64,000 nt of DNA, from contig JALOBT010000003.1 in assembly GCA_023228125.1 (NCBI GenBank), positions 51,401 to 115,400 on the forward strand, given 5' to 3'. The notes under the pieces were generated by a model. The model saw only the letters and a list, made by a program, of their open reading frames with translations, was not told the DNA's origin and ran no database searches. How positions within the stretch are numbered: the first letter of the stretch is position 1; the number at the start of each line of letters is the position of its first letter. This document shows, piece by piece, positions 33,470 through 42,422 of the stretch. The DNA comes from Candidatus Cloacimonadota bacterium (GTDB taxonomy: Bacteria; Cloacimonadota; Cloacimonadia; Cloacimonadales; Cloacimonadaceae). The position numbers and the translations under genes were made by a program.

Positions 33470-35728
33470 ATGAAAAGATCCGTCATCAGCCTGTTTTTAG
33501 CTCTTGCCTGTTTATCCATTACTCTTAATGCGCAGCTAAGAGATTTTAACAGTGAAGCTTTTACCAGCACATCAGATCTGACCTGTTCCATTGAAGATAG
33601 TGTTTACCTGTATCTGGGTACCGAAGGCGGGCTTTTACGGGTAAATAAATCTACTTTGCAGACTCAGCTCTTCCATATCGCAAATTCTCCCCTATCATCA
33701 AATCATATTAAGGCCCTGGCTCTTGATCTTGACCACACATTATGGGTAGGAACGTCCGCAGGGATCAGCAGCTTTGATGGCAGCGTCTGGCAGAGCTATT
33801 ATAATGACGTAACTTTTACTGATCTTTACAGCATCTGCGTAGATACAAACGGGAACGTCTTTGTAAGTGGTGATTTGGAAAACAACTTTTATAGCCCCTC
33901 GGTTGTGAAATACGATGGAAGCAGTTGGTCGATATACAATGCAACGAATTCAGACTTGCCGTATGTGCCCGTCATTGATCTTGCCGCCGGACCAAATGGT
34001 GAAATGTGGATGCTATCTTTTAACTTCTACGAATGGTATGGTCCCGGAGGAACTTCCGGTTATCAGCTTGATATGTATCTTAGTTCACTTATAGACGGTA
34101 CTTTAAGCGTGAAAGATCTGCAAGGTAATGAACCGGGCTTGCCAGCTTTTGGACATGTTCAACACCTGGAAATAGATTCTGAGGGGACTATTTGGCTTTT
34201 ATCAGAGATTGATCCTTGTGCTTTTTATAGATTCTGTGAGGGACTGTGGACAAGCTACGCATGCTCAGACTTAATAGAGCCAGGTTTCTATGCACATTCA
34301 ATGCTTATAGATGACGATGATAATCTGTGGCTGAATACATCTACGAAGTTGGCCTGTCTGCCTGCAAATCTCAGTTCACCTACCATTTATGATCTTAGCG
34401 GAAATTCTTATTATGCTACCAAGATACACTCTATTTATGATAACAGGCTCATCCTGGGATCATCTGATTATACAAGTGGCTACCATGCCAATCGGGGTTA
34501 TCTTAGCTTTGATGGCACTCAATTCAGCGAGCACAGCACTGCTCAAAATCCAATTAAAAATGTGAGTGATTTCAATGCTTATGCAGTGGATACTTGGGGT
34601 AATCTCTGGATTGCACCCTCTTCAAGCCAGGGTCTCTTCAAATGGGACGGTTCGAGCTGGACACAATATACCACCGCAAATAGTTCCCTTACGCACAATA
34701 ACGTCAACAGCATCTATGCAGATACCAATGGCATGATGTGGATAGGTACCTTGGGCCATCTAACGCGCATAGTAGGTAATACATGGACTGTTTATGATTG
34801 TGAAGGATATGGCCTCTGGAACCCAAAACAGATCGTTCGCAGTTCAAACAACCGGCTTTACGTAATGGATAATAGCAGCATTTTTTGTTGGGATATCATT
34901 AATGAAACAGGGCAGGTGTATCTCAGCACAGACAATGGCCTTTTGCCCAGTTCCCTTACTCGGGATTTGATTATGGGCTCCGATAACTACTTGTGGGTAG
35001 CCACGGAGGCTGGGCTTGTGCGCGCCCGGGGAAACAATGTTTCTTTTTTCAATACCAGCAACACAGCATTCAGCACTTCTGATTTCCGTGCCCTGTGCAG
35101 AGACGGAGCTGATATCTGGGTGGCCACTAGCGATGGTGAGCTTGCGCGTATTACAGATCAATTCGAAATGCATGATTTATCCGGTTTTGCAGATCACCCT
35201 CAGCAATTGATGGATATGGCCAGTGACAATGAACACAGAATATGGATCACCACCAGATACGGACCGCTGTATCAATATGCTGATGGAATTTTGAGCACCG
35301 CCGATACCGCAGGCTCTGCGCTCAAATCAAGCACTTACTGCAGGGTACTCAGCGTAGCGGATGGCACTAAATGGATATATGTGTACCCAAAGTGTATCGT
35401 GAGCTTCTCGGGAGAGGTAGTGGAAAATGACGATCCTGCAGCAAGTCCAATGCCGCAGGCAAAGCTGAAGAACTATCCCAATCCCTTCTCCGAAGGCACT
35501 ACCCTGAGTTTTTACTCCGAAACTAAGGAACCCCTTACCCTAAAGATTTACAACATTAAAGGACAGGAAGTTTTTGGTATCAGCATCAACGCCACCGCCA
35601 CCGATGAAACTTCCTGGCATTGGAATGGCTTGGACCTACATGGCAAAAGAGTAGCCACAGGTATCTACCTGGCCAGGATAGAGGGCAGAAACTTCCGCGC
35701 TCAACGCCGGATGATAATGATCAAGTAG
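33470..35728 (+). CDS. Secreted two-component-regulator-propeller protein with sorting domain
   Basis: A 752-aa exported protein. A signal peptide (MKRSVISLFLALACLSITLNA) is followed by Reg_prop-type beta-propeller repeats over ~40-650: short units such as HTLWVGTSAGISSFDGS, NGMMWIGTLGHLTRI and NYLWVATEAGLVRARG. The last ~85 residues contain NYPNPFSEGTTL and end RRMIMIK, the sorting/FlgD-like domain. In Bacteroidota these propellers are usually the sensor part of hybrid kinases; here they stand alone with no kinase domain, so the protein is probably a surface binding or adhesion protein. The ribosome site is AAGGGG. It is monocistronic, about 100 bp after the preceding operon. Confidence 0.87.
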   Translation: MKRSVISLFLALACLSITLNAQLRDFNSEAFTSTSDLTCSIEDSVYLYLGTEGGLLRVNKSTLQTQLFHIANSPLSSNHIKALALDLDHTLWVGTSAGISSFDGSVWQSYYNDVTFTDLYSICVDTNGNVFVSGDLENNFYSPSVVKYDGSSWSIYNATNSDLPYVPVIDLAAGPNGEMWMLSFNFYEWYGPGGTSGYQLDMYLSSLIDGTLSVKDLQGNEPGLPAFGHVQHLEIDSEGTIWLLSEIDPCAFYRFCEGLWTSYACSDLIEPGFYAHSMLIDDDDNLWLNTSTKLACLPANLSSPTIYDLSGNSYYATKIHSIYDNRLILGSSDYTSGYHANRGYLSFDGTQFSEHSTAQNPIKNVSDFNAYAVDTWGNLWIAPSSSQGLFKWDGSSWTQYTTANSSLTHNNVNSIYADTNGMMWIGTLGHLTRIVGNTWTVYDCEGYGLWNPKQIVRSSNNRLYVMDNSSIFCWDIINETGQVYLSTDNGLLPSSLTRDLIMGSDNYLWVATEAGLVRARGNNVSFFNTSNTAFSTSDFRALCRDGADIWVATSDGELARITDQFEMHDLSGFADHPQQLMDMASDNEHRIWITTRYGPLYQYADGILSTADTAGSALKSSTYCRVLSVADGTKWIYVYPKCIVSFSGEVVENDDPAASPMPQAKLKNYPNPFSEGTTLSFYSETKEPLTLKIYNIKGQEVFGISINATATDETSWHWNGLDLHGKRVATGIYLARIEGRNFRAQRRMIMIK

Positions 35729-35780
35729 CCCTTACTCTAAGTATTAGAAAACCAACAGCCTGGATAAGATTGCCAAGTTT

Positions 35781-36224
35781 CTAAATCTCTTTATCCAGAT
35801 ACTGATATCCCGGAATTTGCGGCAAGAGCTTATCCTCCACCGCGGCTTTCACAGAGCGGCAGGGCAGATTTTGCTCTATTATCTGCTCTCTGGTAATGGT
35901 TTTCAGGCTCACCTGCTGGGGATACCTGGCCTGCATCGCCCACAGCATCTTGATATACAGGCTATACCAGGACGGCAGGCGCACGCTATCATCTCTTTCC
36001 ATCAGAGAGCCGAGGTACATACGAAAGTCATTTCTATAGGCCTCACTGGGGTTTATCGCCTTAATCTGGCGTGAGATATCCCGGTAAGCATGGTTTTGCG
36101 GCTGGATCGGCATCTTGGGAGCGCTGCGCATCAGGGTCCGCTTTAACTTGGGGTGATAGTAGTATATGGCTCCGTCCAGCTTGCCGGAAAAGCCTTTAAT
36201 TCCTGCTTTTACATATGCTTTCAT
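35781..36224 (-). CDS. Orphan 147-aa protein beside repeats
   Basis: A 147-aa basic protein of unknown function beginning MKAYVKAGIKGFSGKLDGAI and containing YYHPKLKRTLMRS, SRQIKAINPSEAYRNDFRMYL and SWYSLYIKMLWAMQ. There is no signal peptide or membrane helix. The ribosome site AGGAGGT, 4 bases before the ATG, is the strongest seen in this window, which supports real expression. It is flanked by a palindromic element at 36286 and the large repeat array at 36439. Nucleic-acid binding is imaginable from its charge but unproven. I do not recognise a family. Confidence 0.65.
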   Translation of the reverse strand: MKAYVKAGIKGFSGKLDGAIYYYHPKLKRTLMRSAPKMPIQPQNHAYRDISRQIKAINPSEAYRNDFRMYLGSLMERDDSVRLPSWYSLYIKMLWAMQARYPQQVSLKTITREQIIEQNLPCRSVKAAVEDKLLPQIPGYQYLDKEI

Positions 36225-36285
36225 TGTTACCTCCTGTCTTTTGTGCCATATTCTTCCCTCTCTTCAGACTGTCAAGTACTTCTTC

Positions 36286-36371
36286 ATCTACCCTTAATCA
36301 AGCGTTAATTGTTAACGCTTGATTAAGGCTAGATAAAGATGTGATCGACGCCCTGGAGAGAGGGAGAAAGG
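36286..36371 (+). repeat. Palindromic interspersed element, copy 2
   Basis: Arms of 23 bases (36286-36308 and 36312-36334, one mismatch) around a TTG loop, followed by a conserved flank (AAAGATGTGATCGACGCC and a GGAGAGAGGGAGAAAGG stretch). It is the inverted counterpart of the element at 7484-7581, with a different loop. It lies about 50 bp upstream of the 147-aa gene and just before the composite repeat array. Confidence 0.75.
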
Positions 36372-36438
36372 TTCAAGTACATTGGTATTTCCTGATTTTG
36401 GTTGATTGATTTTGGTTGACAACTAAAGTGAAGATAAA

Positions 36439-38289
36439 TAATCGCAACCTTAATATTGCCGGATTGAGACATACATATCCTTAGATTTCATAGATTCCCT
36501 ACAGCTTACATCATCCTTGAAAGACTCCAGGTGGCGGTTTTTAACCGCCACGCTACGGAATGCTGCCTGGTCAAGACTCCTTCCTGGCCTTTGAAGGCCA
36601 GGCACCCGCAGCTCTATCATTATATTTACCCAGATCATCAAGATGGCTGCGAAATGGAAATCAGATATTCCTAAATTATGGATGATGGAGATTTCAGTTC
36701 GCTGCCAAATCGAGATAATTTATGAAATAGGAAATAGAGCTGCGGGTGCCCTGCCTTTAAAGGCAGGGAAAGAGTCTTGGGCAGATAATAGCTTGTGGCG
36801 CAGGGGTTAAAACCCCTGCCTGGAGTCTTTCAAGGAAGGTATGAACTAAGGGATCGTATCTGAACACAGCTATTATTATTCAATGCCTGGAGTCTTTCAA
36901 GGAAGGTATGAACTAAGGGAGCGTATCTGAACACAGCTATTATTATTCAATGCCTGGAGTCTTTGAAGGAAAGAATGAACTAAGGTTGGATATCTAATCG
37001 CAACATTAATATTGCCGGATTGAGACATACATATCCTTAGATTTCATAGATTCCCTACAGCTTACATCTTCCTTGAAAGACTCCAGGTGGCGGTTTTTAA
37101 CCGCCACGCTACGGAATGCTGTCTGGTCAAGACTCCTTCCTGGCCTTTGAAGGCCAGGCACCCGCAGCGCTATCCTTATATTTACCCGGATCATCAAGGT
37201 GGCTGCGAAATGGAAATCAGATATTCCTGAGTATCGAATGATGGAGATTTCAGTTCGCTGCCAAATCGAGATAATTTATGAAATAGGAAATAGAGCTGCG
37301 GGTGCCCTGCCTTTAAAGGCAGGGAAGGAGTCTTGGGCAAATAATAGCTTGTGGCGCAGGGGTTAAAACCCCCATATCCTTAGATTTCATAGATTCCCTA
37401 CAGCTTACATCTTCCTTGAAAGACTCCAGGTGGCGGTTTTTAACCGCCACGCTACGGAATGCTATCTGGTCAAGACTCCTTCCTGGCCTTTGAAGGCCAG
37501 GCACCCGCAGCTCAATCATTATATTTACCCGGATCATCAAGATGGCTGCGAAATGGAAATCAGATATTCCTGAGTATCGAATGATGGAGATTTCAGTTCG
37601 CTGCCCAATCGAGATAATTTATGAAATAGGAAATAGAGCTGCGGGTGCCCTGCCTTTAAAGGCAGGGAAGGAGTCTTGGGTAGATAACAGCTTATGGTGC
37701 AGGGGTTAAAACCCCTGCCTAAGGTCTTTCAAGGAAGGTGTGAACTAAGGAATTGTACCTGAACACAGCTATTATTATTCAATGCCTGGAGTCTTTCAAG
37801 GAAGGTATGAACTAAGGTTGAATATATAATCGCAACCTTAATATTGCCGGATTGAGACATACATACCCTTAGATTTCATAGATTCCCTACAGCTTGCATC
37901 TTCCTTGAAAGAATCAAGGTGGCGGTTTTTAACCGCCACGCTACGGAATGCGTTTGGTCAAGACTCCTTCCTGGCCTTTGAAGGCCAGGCATCCGCAGCT
38001 CTATCATTATATTTACCCGGATCATCAAGATGGCTGCGAAATGGAAATCAGATATTCCTAAATTATGGATGATGGAGATTTCAGAGTGCTGCCCAATCGG
38101 GATAATTTATGAAATAGGAAATAGCGCTGCGGGTGCCCTGCCTTCAAAGGCAGGGAAAGAGTCTTGGGTAAATAATAGCTTGTGGCGCAGGGCTTAAAAC
38201 CCCTGCCTGGAGTCTTTCAAGGAATGTGTGAACTAAGGAATTGTATCTGAACACAGCTATTATTATTCAATGCCTGGAGTCTTTCAAGA
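36439..38289. repeat. Array of four composite palindromic repeats (BIME/REP-like)
   Basis: Four direct copies of a unit starting TAATCGCAACCTTAATATTG: 36439-36994, 36995-37371 (3' end lost), 37372-37826 (5' end lost) and 37827-38289. Each full unit contains two inverted arms of about 103 bp (36515-36617 and 36734-36835 in copy 1). Each arm carries two perfect palindromes at equivalent places: 36531-36551 and 36583-36602 in the left arm, 36800-36819 and 36749-36768 in the right. Stem sequences differ between arms but base-pairing is kept, while the spacer words (GACTCC, CACCCGCAGCTCTAT) are identical. No protein gene fits the region. Confidence 0.85.
36819..36985 (+). repeat. 67-bp tandem repeat inside the array
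   Basis: Units begin CCTGGAGTCTTTCAAGGAAG and end TATTATTATTCAATG, starting at 36819, 36886 and 36953 (the last partial): an exact 67-bp period. Related single or double units close the other array copies at about 37718-37810 and 38207-38289. The unit begins with the outer end of the inverted arm, so copy number seems to change by slippage or recombination at that word. Confidence 0.8.
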
Positions 38290-38302
38290 ACTCAGTATTC
38301 AG

Positions 38303-39052
38303 CTATATTCTGCGTCGGGGTGCAATAGACGGGATCCCCAGCTTTTCCGCTATAAGGTGCGCATCTCCAAAGCCATCCAAAACGTGGGCGTCTGAGCCCA
38401 GGGAAAAGAGGCTGCCACCCAGGTCACGATACATTTGAATAAAAAGCGGTTCAGGGATCACTTCCTGATAGGGTTTGCGCAAGCTGCTCAGATTGATTTC
38501 CAGAGCGATGCCGCGCTCGATCATGACCTGGAAGATATCCTTGAGGATGGGAAGGGCAGAGCTCTCATCTGGGGCACTTTCGTAGTATCTCTTATACACA
38601 CCCAGGTGCGCCAGAACATCTATCTCACAAGTGCTCGCCAGCTTGAGATTGTGCAGATAGTATTCCTGCATCTCTATTGGGCTAAGCGGCTTTTTGAGGG
38701 GAATGGCTACATTCAAGTGTTCGGAGACAAAATGGACAGAACCCAGGATGGGGAAAAAGTCAAAGCCCTCGATCAGGTTTTGGGCAAAATCCCGCACCTG
38801 GTGGTAATCTCCGATCTCAATGCCTTTATGCAGCTTTATCTCAGGGAATTTATCCTGCAAAGCTTTGATATAAGCCTGATACTTGTTTAGAGAAGGCAGG
38901 CCATAGAGGCTGAGTTCCTGGGGCAAAAGGTCCAGATGCTCGGTAATAGCGATCTCGTCATACTGCAGTTTGACAGCCTTCCCAAGCAGTTCGTCTCCGG
39001 TCATTCTGCTATCGAAGCTGAACTGGGTATGCAGGTGAAAATCGTATTTCAT
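38303..39052 (-). CDS. PHP-family histidinol-phosphatase-like phosphoesterase
   Basis: A 249-aa PHP-domain protein. The metal-binding motif FHLHTQFSFDS opens the protein, ITEHLD follows near residue 35, HKGIEIGDYH near residue 75, ILGSVHFV near residue 105, and SLGSDAHVLDGFGDA near the end supplies further ligands. This matches HisK/HisJ-type histidinol-phosphate phosphatases. The frame is open 29 codons upstream, but the ATG at 39052 immediately before KYDFHLHT is the family start and overlaps the previous gene's stop (ATGA). The gene ends 14 bp from the repeat array. Histidine synthesis is the likely role, although PHP enzymes also act on other phosphates. Confidence 0.82.
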   Translation of the reverse strand: MKYDFHLHTQFSFDSRMTGDELLGKAVKLQYDEIAITEHLDLLPQELSLYGLPSLNKYQAYIKALQDKFPEIKLHKGIEIGDYHQVRDFAQNLIEGFDFFPILGSVHFVSEHLNVAIPLKKPLSPIEMQEYYLHNLKLASTCEIDVLAHLGVYKRYYESAPDESSALPILKDIFQVMIERGIALEINLSSLRKPYQEVIPEPLFIQMYRDLGGSLFSLGSDAHVLDGFGDAHLIAEKLGIPSIAPRRRI

Positions 39053-39810
39053 AAGGCCAGTAGTGCGGCACCCAGGGCACCGGTAATTTCGGGGTCTGGA
39101 GGAATCAGCAGCTCTGTCTTCAGCATCTTGCCTATGCATTTGGCCAAGTCTGCTCCTTGAGCCACACCACCGGTAAAGACTATGGGAGGCTCACACATAA
39201 GAGGCGCCATCTGGGTATAGATTCTGCGGGCGATGCTCATATTTACCGCTCTGGCAATATTGGCCACTGTATTTCCGGTAGCCAAAAGGCCGATGATCTC
39301 AGTTTCGGCAAAGACCACGCAGGTGGAACTTAAAGGGATTTCAAGATCTGATCTTGAGGCCAGGCGAGAGAGTTCATTCAGATCGCATTCCAGGCGGATA
39401 GCGGTCATTTCCAGAAACCTGCCTGTGCCAGCCGCGCATTTGTCGTTCATCACAAAGTCTTTTACACTACCGTCTGCATTCAGAGTGATAATCTTGGAAT
39501 CCTGGCCGCCGATATCGATCACAGTCCTGGCCCGGGGGAAAAGATGGTAACAGGCAGCGGCATGGCAGCTAATCTCGCTTTTGATCAGATCGGCCTGGGT
39601 GTACATCTTTCTGCCATAGCCGGTTACACAAGAAACTGTGATGCCTTCTGCAGCCCCGGCTGCCTGGGCTTTTTGCATGAGTTCATCCACGGCCTGGATT
39701 GCTGAAATCTGGGTAGCCTGCCAGGCACTAAAGACTATCTTGCGGCTCTCATGATCAAAAACAACGAGCTTGGTATTGCGGGAGCCTATGTCTATACCGA
39801 GGGTTTTCAT
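39049..39810 (-). CDS. 2-hydroxyacyl-CoA dehydratase activator (HgdC/BadF-type ATPase)
   Basis: A 253-aa ASKHA-fold ATPase that injects an electron into 2-hydroxyacyl-CoA or benzoyl-CoA-type dehydratases and reductases. It has the phosphate-binding motif GIDIGSRNTKLVVFD at the start, DIGGQDSKII near residue 100, and the two cysteines that hold the inter-subunit [4Fe-4S] cluster, in NDKCAAGTGRF and SSTCVVFAE. Length is typical of the archerase HgdC. The dehydratase subunits are not adjacent; the gene lies 2 bp after an M16 peptidase. It points to fermentation of glutamate or another amino acid through 2-hydroxyacyl-CoA. Confidence 0.9.
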   Translation of the reverse strand: MKTLGIDIGSRNTKLVVFDHESRKIVFSAWQATQISAIQAVDELMQKAQAAGAAEGITVSCVTGYGRKMYTQADLIKSEISCHAAACYHLFPRARTVIDIGGQDSKIITLNADGSVKDFVMNDKCAAGTGRFLEMTAIRLECDLNELSRLASRSDLEIPLSSTCVVFAETEIIGLLATGNTVANIARAVNMSIARRIYTQMAPLMCEPPIVFTGGVAQGADLAKCIGKMLKTELLIPPDPEITGALGAALLAL

Positions 39811-39812
39811 TC

Positions 39813-42422
39813 CTACACCATCACAAAACTGGTTTGATTATCCGGATTCAGATAGAGCTGAACCAGATCGTGAATCTGCTCTAAGCTCGTATTTTTGATG
39901 CGCTCTTCCACGTTTAGATAAAAATCCAGATCATAATTCAGCGAGATCAGATTTGCGATCGTGGCGGCTTTCAGGGAAGAGCTTTCATTGTCAAAGCGTG
40001 ACATGGAGATCAGAAAGTTCTTGGCCGTATCCAGTTCCTTTGGGCTAATACCGTTTTTTAGCAGATCGGCCAGGATTGCGCGCATGCTGTTCAGGCAGTT
40101 CAGATAGAGCTTGGGATCGCAAAAGGCATAGGCATACCAAAAGCCGAGGTCTTGAATAGAATAGAAATCAAAGCCAGTCTGATAGGCAAAGCCAAAGCGT
40201 TCGCGCAGAATGTCATACATCCGGGAGGAAAGATCTCCACCCATGATCTGGGCCAGCACGTGAAAAGCGGAATTATCACTTTGTCTGGATGCCGGACAAG
40301 CTGTGCCGCCAATATGGATGATGGATTGATCCAATTTCTGGTAAACCCGGCGGGAGGCGGCGGCTCTATGCTCATATTTCAGCAAGGTGGGGGGGATGCG
40401 CTTCTCACCTGCACCCTGGCCAAAATACTGCTCTACCAGCTCATAGACTTTACAAGGCTCCAGCGAACCCACGATGGCGAGGGCAAAATCCTCTCCCAAA
40501 CCCCAGCTTTCGTGCCAGGCTTTGCAATCCTCTATCTTGATGGAGGAGATATCCGATATGTCTCCGGTGGCACTGTAGAGATTATTGTCTTTGCCAAATA
40601 GCTGTCTGAACCAGGCTTTGTAGGCCATGCTGACGGGGTAATCTCGCTCACGGCGAATGCTATCGGCAGAGGCACTTTTCAGCATACCCAGATAGGTCTT
40701 ATCAAATATAGGCTCCTGGACGATCTCACTGAGGAGCTCAAGCACGGAACTAAGATCGCTTATATTGCATTTACCGCGAAAGATGGTGCTATCCAGATGA
40801 TGAATCACCCGGATATTAAAGCCGTGCTGCCTTGAAAAGCGCATAATCTCATCGTGACTGCGCCTGCTGGTACCATAGAGCATGAGTGCTGTGCTAAAGT
40901 AGTTTAGGCCCAGCTTCGACTCTGTGAGCTGGGAAAGCGGACTGGATAGGGCATATCCACAGACCTCTTTATCGGGCAGATAATTATAGATGAATTTCAG
41001 GCCATTGGAGAGCTTGTAGCTGTGATACTGGGGGAAGCTGGGTTTGCTTTGTTTTATAGCCTGGTCAGGAATCTGCCGGCTTTCTTTATAGGGATGAGTA
41101 GCAATATCATCCGCCAGAGGCAGATCAAGGCTGCGGCCAGCTTCCAGGGCTTTGTGCAGAGCGGGAGAGATGCTCTGTTTGGCTTGATAAAAGAAAGCCA
41201 GGTGCTGCGGATGCCAAAATCTGCGTGCAGCGGACAGGACTTCCTGCTCCGTGATAGAAGCTATATAGGCCCCGTAATTTGAGACGCGGCTGAGGTCGCC
41301 ATTAAATTCTTCCGCGGCAATGAGATTGGCAGTGTGCTCCACGCCATCAAAACTGTAAATCCAATTGTGAATGATGTCCAGCTTGATGAGCTGGGCGTCT
41401 TCAGCAGGTACACCAAACTTGAGCAGCTCGGCCCAGGCTTTGAAGAATATCTGCATGATCCTGGCTTCCTGGCCTTTTTTGCTGGGCGAGAAGAGGATTA
41501 CACTGGCTCCGGGGAGCAGTCCAGACAGGGAGGATACTTTTACCGAAGAGCAGAGCTTTTCTTTTTCCACCAGAGCCCGGTGCAAGACCGAGGATTTCCC
41601 TATCGCCAGATAACGGATGGCGATGTGCAAAGCTTCGCTGTCTGGATGGCTTTCATTGAGCTCCGGCAGCGCAATGGCCAGATAATCCTGTCCATTTTTG
41701 GCGCGGCTAAATACACGCCAGGATTGGGGGAGAGCCGAGGATATGTCTATCTTTTGAGGACTTTGCTCTTGCCAGGGGCCAAAGTGAGCATCGAACTCCA
41801 GCTTGAGCTTGTCTTCGTCAAAATTCCCCGTTGCCACCACAAAAGCATTGCCGGCGTGATAATGTTTTTTGTAAAAGGCTCTCAATTTGCGTAGTGAAGC
41901 AGCTTTTACAGACTTTACATTGCCCAAAACGGGACGCTTGAGCGGGCTGTCTTCAAAATAGTGAGTCTGGATATATTCGATGAAATCCATCTCCGGTTCG
42001 GCTTCATATTGGTAGATTTCCTCGATGATAATGTTCTTCTCGGTAAGGACATCCTCTTGATCAAAATCTGCCTGAAAGGCCATCTGGGCCAGCAGCTCCA
42101 TCCCTGTTTCCATCTGCTCTGAAGGTAGAATCAGATAGTAACAAGTGGCATCATAATCTGTATAAGCGTTGATCATCGCGCCAATCTCAGAGGCTTTGCG
42201 GGACAGGGCATTATCTGGATACTTGAGGGTGGATTTGAAGCTGAGATGCTCCAAAAAGTGGGCATAGCCGAGCTCAGTGCTTTCTTCCTGAACGGAGCCG
42301 GTGCGGATGTAGAGCTGCAAACAGATCAAGGGATTGGAATACTCCGGGGCATAGAGCAGCTTCAGGGTATTGGGCGCAAAATGCTGTTTCAGCACCAAAG
42401 GATGATGGCTACTGATCTTCAT
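39813..42422 (-). CDS. M16-family zinc metallopeptidase (two-domain)
   Basis: An 869-aa pitrilysin/insulinase-family peptidase. The active-site motif HFLEH (H55, E58, H59) has its downstream Glu region in EKNIIIEEIYQYE near residue 125. A second, inactive M16 half begins near residue 470 (YKLSNGLKFIYNYLPDKEV), and the conserved C-terminal RMYDILRERFGFAYQ follows near residue 755. There is no signal peptide, so it is probably cytoplasmic or periplasmic by another route. It starts within the folE2 stop codon (ATGA). It probably degrades peptides, fitting a proteolytic lifestyle. Confidence 0.92.
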   Translation of the reverse strand: MKISSHHPLVLKQHFAPNTLKLLYAPEYSNPLICLQLYIRTGSVQEESTELGYAHFLEHLSFKSTLKYPDNALSRKASEIGAMINAYTDYDATCYYLILPSEQMETGMELLAQMAFQADFDQEDVLTEKNIIIEEIYQYEAEPEMDFIEYIQTHYFEDSPLKRPVLGNVKSVKAASLRKLRAFYKKHYHAGNAFVVATGNFDEDKLKLEFDAHFGPWQEQSPQKIDISSALPQSWRVFSRAKNGQDYLAIALPELNESHPDSEALHIAIRYLAIGKSSVLHRALVEKEKLCSSVKVSSLSGLLPGASVILFSPSKKGQEARIMQIFFKAWAELLKFGVPAEDAQLIKLDIIHNWIYSFDGVEHTANLIAAEEFNGDLSRVSNYGAYIASITEQEVLSAARRFWHPQHLAFFYQAKQSISPALHKALEAGRSLDLPLADDIATHPYKESRQIPDQAIKQSKPSFPQYHSYKLSNGLKFIYNYLPDKEVCGYALSSPLSQLTESKLGLNYFSTALMLYGTSRRSHDEIMRFSRQHGFNIRVIHHLDSTIFRGKCNISDLSSVLELLSEIVQEPIFDKTYLGMLKSASADSIRRERDYPVSMAYKAWFRQLFGKDNNLYSATGDISDISSIKIEDCKAWHESWGLGEDFALAIVGSLEPCKVYELVEQYFGQGAGEKRIPPTLLKYEHRAAASRRVYQKLDQSIIHIGGTACPASRQSDNSAFHVLAQIMGGDLSSRMYDILRERFGFAYQTGFDFYSIQDLGFWYAYAFCDPKLYLNCLNSMRAILADLLKNGISPKELDTAKNFLISMSRFDNESSSLKAATIANLISLNYDLDFYLNVEERIKNTSLEQIHDLVQLYLNPDNQTSFVMV

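Noticed and set aside
36450..37540. Three minus-strand frames of 63-75 codons with nearly identical products (36450-36641, 37006-37197, 37313-37540)
   Set aside because: They are translations of the palindromic repeat arms; similarity follows the DNA repeat, there is no ribosome site, and the fourth copy does not keep the frame.
36439..38289. CRISPR array
   Set aside because: Units are long (380-560 bp), contain internal inverted arms, and lack short unique spacers between identical repeats; no cas genes are near.
39053..39139. 29-codon extension of the PHP phosphatase
   Set aside because: It overlaps the activator gene and has no family similarity; the motif KYDFHLHT begins at the internal ATG.
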